DNA of 64,000 nucleotides from Gallalistipes aquisgranensis (GTDB lineage Bacteria > Bacteroidota > Bacteroidia > Bacteroidales > Rikenellaceae). The DNA lies in contig NZ_JADCJY010000001.1 of NCBI RefSeq assembly GCF_014982715.1, positions 1,984,001 to 2,048,000 on the forward strand. The letters run 5' to 3'. Below, piece by piece: positions 60,134 through 64,000 of the stretch; position 1 is the stretch's first letter; each line of letters opens with the position of its first letter. A model generated the notes under the pieces. The model saw nothing but the letters and a program-made list of their open reading frames with translations, had not been told where the DNA came from and made no database searches. The translations under genes and the position numbers were made by a program.

Positions 60134-61225
60134 ATGGCAAACAAGAACATATACGTAACGATGCCTACGCTGGCACCGCTCGGGGAAGTGACCGAAAACC
60201 TCCAGAAGGTCTGGGAAAGCGGCATCATGACCCACAACGGCCCCATATTGCAGGAATTCGAACGCAAAGTGGCCGAATGGCATGGCCTGAAGAATCATGT
60301 CGTCGTCGTAAACGGAACCATAGCGCTTCAGCTGGCAATCAAAGCGCTGGAGCTGAAAGGAGAGATCATCACCTCTCCGTTCTCTTTCATCGCCACCACC
60401 AGCGCCATCATGTACGAAGGCTGCACCCCGGTATACTCGGACATCGACCCCCATACACTGAATCTCGATCCGGCCGGACTGGAAGAGAAAATCACCGACA
60501 AAACCGTTGCCATCATGCCGGTGCACGTATTCGGCAACCCTTGCGACATCGACGCCATCGACGCCATCGCCAAAAGACACGGCCTCAAAGTGATCTACGA
60601 CGCCTGCCATGCCGTAGGAGTAACTTACAGGGGCAAGAGCGTATTCGCCTACGGCGATATTTCATGCACCAGTTATCACGCCACAAAAATGCTCAATTCG
60701 GGGGAAGGGGGCGGCTGCTACACCAACGACGACAAACTTCACGAAAAGATGAAGCGCATCCGCTTCTTCGGTTTCTCCGACGACAAATCCGATATCGTCG
60801 AAGAGGGTTCCAACTACAAAATGACCGAGGTGCATGCCTCCGTCGGGCTCGCCAACCTCAAATATCTCCAGGCGGCTCTCGACGACCGCAAGAAGAAATA
60901 TATGCTGTACAGAAACCTTCTTTCCGACCATCCGGCCCTGACATTCCAGAAGATCAACGGCGACTGCAACTACAGTTACTTTCCCGTGATCTTCGACACT
61001 GAAAAGACGCTGCTGAAGGTCGAGAAGGCCCTCAATGCGGAACATATCTTCCCACGAAGATACTTCTACCCCTCGCTGAACATGTTCAAAGACATCGTCC
61101 CTTACGTCAGCATGCCCGTTTCGGAGGGGATCGCGGGCCGTATCCTCTGCCTCCCGCTATATTACGACTTAGCGGAAACCGACGTGGCGAGAATAGCAGG
61201 CATCGTCATCGACACTTTGAAGTAA
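60134..61225 (+). CDS. DegT/DnrJ/EryC1/StrS-family aminotransferase
   Basis: Encodes 363 residues. PLP-dependent sugar aminotransferase: the Lys that binds PLP is K185 in CTSYHATKMLNSGEGG. The cofactor Asp is in KVIYDACHAVG (about 157), and the N-terminal block is NGTIALQLAIKAL. It would add an amino group at C3 or C4 of a keto-deoxy sugar, most simply the product of the preceding dehydratase and reductase. The order dehydratase, reductase, aminotransferase argues for a 2,6-dideoxy-amino sugar. Confidence 0.9.
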   Translation: MANKNIYVTMPTLAPLGEVTENLQKVWESGIMTHNGPILQEFERKVAEWHGLKNHVVVVNGTIALQLAIKALELKGEIITSPFSFIATTSAIMYEGCTPVYSDIDPHTLNLDPAGLEEKITDKTVAIMPVHVFGNPCDIDAIDAIAKRHGLKVIYDACHAVGVTYRGKSVFAYGDISCTSYHATKMLNSGEGGGCYTNDDKLHEKMKRIRFFGFSDDKSDIVEEGSNYKMTEVHASVGLANLKYLQAALDDRKKKYMLYRNLLSDHPALTFQKINGDCNYSYFPVIFDTEKTLLKVEKALNAEHIFPRRYFYPSLNMFKDIVPYVSMPVSEGIAGRILCLPLYYDLAETDVARIAGIVIDTLK

Positions 61226-61270
61226 ACCGCGAACCGGTCCATAAGCACAATCCGACTCAAAACATACGAT

Positions 61271-62290
61271 ATGTCAAAAAAAGTGGTGGTTCTGGGAGCC
61301 ACGGGCACCCTGGGGGCCCCGATAGCGATCCATCTGAAAAAGTGCGGCTACGACGTCATCGCAGCTGGCCGCAGATTATCCGACAACGGTTTTTTCGCCG
61401 ATCATGATATTCCGTATATATCACTGGACATTTCACAGGCCTGTGAATTCGGGAAACTGCCGGACCGGGACGTGTACGCCGTCGTCCATTTCGCCGGGGC
61501 GCTGCCGGCCTCGATGAAGGGCTACGATGCCACGCTATATATATCCTCGATCGTCCAGGGGACCTACAACGTACTGGAATACACCAGAAAAACAGGCGCC
61601 GACCGGATCGTGTTCCCTCAGTCGCTGTTCGATATCCGCTATCTGTTCGGGAGCAAAGTTCCCATTCCCGCCGATTCGCTAAGGAAACCTCCGTATGAAG
61701 GAGACCATGCCATGTACGTGATCGCCAAGAACGCCGCCGTAGACATGATAGAGCACTATCATGCGGTATACGGGATCAGACGTTTCATTTTCAGACTGTC
61801 CCGCATCTACCTGTATCATCCGAATCCGTTCACCTTCACCAACGGGAAAAAACGCCTGGTCGTAGACCGGTATCTGATTTACCGGGCGATGAAAGGCGAA
61901 CCGCTCGAAATATGGGGCGACCCCCACAGATTGCTGGAAACGATCTGTATAGACGATCTTCTGCAGATCATCGAAAAATCCCTCTGTGCCGACGTCGAAG
62001 GAGGTCTGTACAACGTGGGAAGCGGAGGGAGCACCAACGAGGAGCGCATCAGGGGCATCGCGGAAGTATTCTCGCCGAAAGACCATCCGTCGCCCATCTC
62101 CTATGCCCCGGAAAAACAGAGCGCCAAACAGTTTGTTCTGGATATACGCAAAACCGTAGATGAACTCGGATACGAACCCCGATACACATGGAAGGATTAT
62201 CTCATCAAGTTCAAAAAGGACATGGAAGAACAGCCCTTTGCCAAATTGTGGGGGAAAGAGTCCGACTACTATCACGGAGAAGAGTTGTAA
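61271..62290 (+). CDS. NAD-dependent epimerase/dehydratase (extended SDR)
   Basis: Encodes 339 residues. The N-terminal motif is VVVLGATGTLGAPIAIHL, the catalytic Ser lies in IVFPQSLFD (about 118) and the YxxxK motif is MYVIAKNAAVD (Y149, K153). Later blocks are FRLSRIYLYHP and ETICIDDLLQIIEKSL. It may be a nucleotide-sugar epimerase, dehydratase or 4-ketoreductase; the substrate cannot be read. It lies between the aminotransferase and the two ATP-grasp genes, with only 3 bp to the next gene. Confidence 0.85.
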   Translation: MSKKVVVLGATGTLGAPIAIHLKKCGYDVIAAGRRLSDNGFFADHDIPYISLDISQACEFGKLPDRDVYAVVHFAGALPASMKGYDATLYISSIVQGTYNVLEYTRKTGADRIVFPQSLFDIRYLFGSKVPIPADSLRKPPYEGDHAMYVIAKNAAVDMIEHYHAVYGIRRFIFRLSRIYLYHPNPFTFTNGKKRLVVDRYLIYRAMKGEPLEIWGDPHRLLETICIDDLLQIIEKSLCADVEGGLYNVGSGGSTNEERIRGIAEVFSPKDHPSPISYAPEKQSAKQFVLDIRKTVDELGYEPRYTWKDYLIKFKKDMEEQPFAKLWGKESDYYHGEEL

Positions 62291-62293
62291 AAC

Positions 62294-63487
62294 ATGAAAA
62301 AACTTCTATTATTGGGTGGAGACGCGACCCTCCTGCCCGTTATCAGGGCGGCCAAAGCGAGAGGATACTACGTCATAACCTGCGACTACCTGCCCGATAA
62401 TATCGCCCACAAATATTCGGACGAATACATCGGTTACAGCACGACGGACAAAGAGGCGATCCTCTCGTGGGCCATAGAGAATAAGATAGACGGCGTCCTT
62501 ACGTTCACGGATTCGGGGGTCGTCACGGCCGCTTATGTCTGCAACCGGATGGGCTTGGCCTGTCCGGGCAGTTACGAGGCCATAGAAATCATACAGAACA
62601 AGGACCGTTTCCGCAAGTTCCTCGACGAAAACGGATGCAACGTTCCGAAATTCAGAAAGTACGCGGATTGGGACCCGGTCGGGAACGACACGGAAAACTT
62701 CCGTTTTCCCGTCCTGGTCAAACCCGTCGATGCCGCCGGCAGCAAAGGCGTGACGAAAGTCTGCCGGAAAGAGGACCTGCGAAGGGCGTTCGATCATGCA
62801 ATCGGCTTTTCCACCCGCAAAGAGATCATCGTCGAAGAGTTCATCGACCCCGTCGGGCCCCAAATTCACGGAGACTGTTTCGTCCGGGACGGCAAGCTGG
62901 TTTTCATCTACCTGGGAGACCACCACTTCGACTCCGGCATCAACAACCTGGTTCCCGTATCCACCTCCTGGCCTTCGACGCATCCGGAGGAAGAGTTGCA
63001 AAAAGTCGAACGGCAAATCCGGATGTTTATCGACAAGGTCGGTTTTATGAACGGCTGCATGAATATCGAAAGCAGAATCAGTAAGGCCGACCGAAAGGCC
63101 TATCTGATAGACGTAGGTGCCCGGAGCGGCGGAAATTACACGCCCTATGTCATCCGATACGGCTCCGGTTTCGACTTCGTCGAAGCGATGCTGGACTTCT
63201 CCATGGAACACAGGCCGTCCGTCCAGACCGCAGATAAAAAAGGGTTCTATGCCTATCTGGTCATCCACGCGAAAACAGACGGCATTCTCGCCCGTGTAAC
63301 AGTGAACGAATACCTCGAAAACAAAATCCTGGAGCGTCACGACTATATCCCCGTCGGCGGACGCGTCCACTCTTTCCGCAGGGCCAACGCAGCCATCGGG
63401 ATTCTGATCGTCAGATTCCCTTCCCGGGAAGAGATGCAGCAAGTGACCGACCATCTGGACGATTATATCAACGTAGAAGTGAAATAA
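62294..63487 (+). CDS. ATP-grasp ligase-like protein 1
   Basis: Encodes 397 residues. The N-terminal pre-ATP-grasp fold begins KLLLLGGDATLLPVIRAAKA, and the ATP-grasp core has FPVLVKPVDAAGSKGVTKV (glycine-rich loop), EIIVEEFIDPVG and AYLIDVGARSGGNYTPYVI (metal-binding region). Members of this group activate a carboxylate as acyl phosphate and join it to an amine or thiol. In a sugar locus this suggests an amide link, for example an amino acid or acyl group on an amino sugar or uronic acid. It overlaps the next ATP-grasp gene by one base. Confidence 0.85.
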   Translation: MKKLLLLGGDATLLPVIRAAKARGYYVITCDYLPDNIAHKYSDEYIGYSTTDKEAILSWAIENKIDGVLTFTDSGVVTAAYVCNRMGLACPGSYEAIEIIQNKDRFRKFLDENGCNVPKFRKYADWDPVGNDTENFRFPVLVKPVDAAGSKGVTKVCRKEDLRRAFDHAIGFSTRKEIIVEEFIDPVGPQIHGDCFVRDGKLVFIYLGDHHFDSGINNLVPVSTSWPSTHPEEELQKVERQIRMFIDKVGFMNGCMNIESRISKADRKAYLIDVGARSGGNYTPYVIRYGSGFDFVEAMLDFSMEHRPSVQTADKKGFYAYLVIHAKTDGILARVTVNEYLENKILERHDYIPVGGRVHSFRRANAAIGILIVRFPSREEMQQVTDHLDDYINVEVK

Positions 63488-64000
63488 TGAAACTGGCTAT
63501 CATAGGGGCATCGCCCGGACAGTATTACTTATGCAGGAAAGCCCGGGAAATGGGCGTGGAAACCCTGTGCTTCGCATGGGAAAAAGGGGCGGTATGCAGA
63601 GACCTGGTCGACAAATTCTATCCGATCTCCATCACGGAAGAAGACGAAATACTGCGAATCTGCCGGCAGGAACGAATCGACGGTGTCGTTTCCAACGCTT
63701 CGGACAAGACATCGGAACTGGTGGCATTCATCGCAGAGGAGATGCATCTCCACGGCACAAGAAGAAGCGTGATAAGAGCGACGAGGGACAAAACTTTCAC
63801 CCGGGAAATATCGCAGCACATAGAGGGTCTGACCCCCATCCGGTACTACGATTACGAAGGCGGGACCCCCGGTTTTTTCCCCTGTGTAATCAAGCCCGTT
63901 CCCGGAGCGGGCAAACGGGGCGTCTCCTTCGTCGATTCGGAAAAAGAGTTTCGGGAGGCGATACGATATGCCGAAGCAGAACCCCACCGGGCCATTCTGG
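63487..64000 (+). CDS. ATP-grasp ligase-like protein 2, 3' end outside window
   Basis: Starts with the ATG at 63487-63489, whose A is the last base of the preceding stop codon (TAATG), so translation is coupled. The visible 171 residues begin KLAIIGASPGQYYLCRKARE and include SDKTSELVAFIAEEMHL, RATRDKTFTREISQH and CVIKPVPGAGKRGVSFVDSE, the pre-ATP-grasp and first ATP-grasp blocks. The reading frame is open to the window end. It is related in layout but not closely similar in sequence to the preceding ATP-grasp protein, so the pair may act on different substrates or in sequence. Confidence 0.8.
   Translation, partial: MKLAIIGASPGQYYLCRKAREMGVETLCFAWEKGAVCRDLVDKFYPISITEEDEILRICRQERIDGVVSNASDKTSELVAFIAEEMHLHGTRRSVIRATRDKTFTREISQHIEGLTPIRYYDYEGGTPGFFPCVIKPVPGAGKRGVSFVDSEKEFREAIRYAEAEPHRAIL

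Overview
The window looks like the chromosome of a GC-rich gut member of the Bacteroidota (order Bacteroidales). An Alistipes-like Rikenellaceae would fit, but that is inference. The grounds are: several TTG-N19/21-TAnnTTTG promoters; a ribosomal protein S16 with a long acidic/alanine tail; a UpxY-type antiterminator in front of a surface-glycan locus; a CTnDOT-style tyrosine integrase; a DUF5723 outer-membrane protein; and the purH/mreBCD/mrdA/rodA arrangement. Core genes are visibly GC-rich. Two stretches (1-3.8 kb and 39.1-48.3 kb) are clearly AT-rich and read as acquired DNA.

Layout. 1-3.8 kb: the end of a low-GC cassette (AbiJ-like protein, a small membrane protein, a small unknown protein), then a complete IS256-family element with inverted repeats and an 8-bp target duplication, then about 700 bp without a gene. 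3.8-38.7 kb: core chromosome. It holds rnhA, a DksA-like regulator, ileS, a drug/metabolite transporter, an M48 protease, gcvT, a lipoprotein and a DUF5723 protein; a minus-strand operon purH-mreB-mreC-mreD-mrdA-rodA-calcium-type P-ATPase (purine synthesis plus the rod-shape elongasome); gpsA-pgi; ppdK; an exonuclease/endonuclease/phosphatase protein; and rpsP-rimM-mnmA. It ends with a small glycan-related cluster of two GH28 polygalacturonase-like enzymes divergent from an FAD oxidoreductase, and a secreted unknown.

39.0-48.4 kb: a 9,337-bp integrated element in a tRNA-Arg(TCT) gene, bounded by identical 50-bp direct repeats. The right end carries its own promoter and the first two thirds of the tRNA, so the functional tRNA now lies at the right end. 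The left copy has the original-looking promoter but a wrecked T-arm and acceptor stem. Near both ends lie paired GGTTTACAC repeats spaced exactly 12 bp, the likely arm sites of the integrase at 46915-48123. The cargo is small: a phage-type macro-like protein, a secreted protein, two tandem lipoproteins behind a highly structured leader, several unknown mobile-element proteins, iteron-like 65-bp repeats, and a helicase-like gene interrupted by two in-frame TGA codons, one of them inside its DExH box.

48.8-64 kb: a plus-strand polysaccharide locus opened by a UpxY-like antiterminator: a WecA-like initiating transferase, wecB and wecC (UDP-ManNAcA), rfbA and rfbB (dTDP-4-keto-6-deoxyglucose), a Wzx-like flippase, then an NDP-hexose 2,3-dehydratase, a Gfo/Idh reductase, a DegT/DnrJ aminotransferase, an epimerase-like SDR and two consecutive ATP-grasp genes, the last cut by the window edge. 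rfbC and rfbD are absent from the visible part. The suggested product is therefore a dTDP-2,6-dideoxy-amino sugar, and the paired ATP-grasp genes suggest an amide-forming modification of that or another residue.
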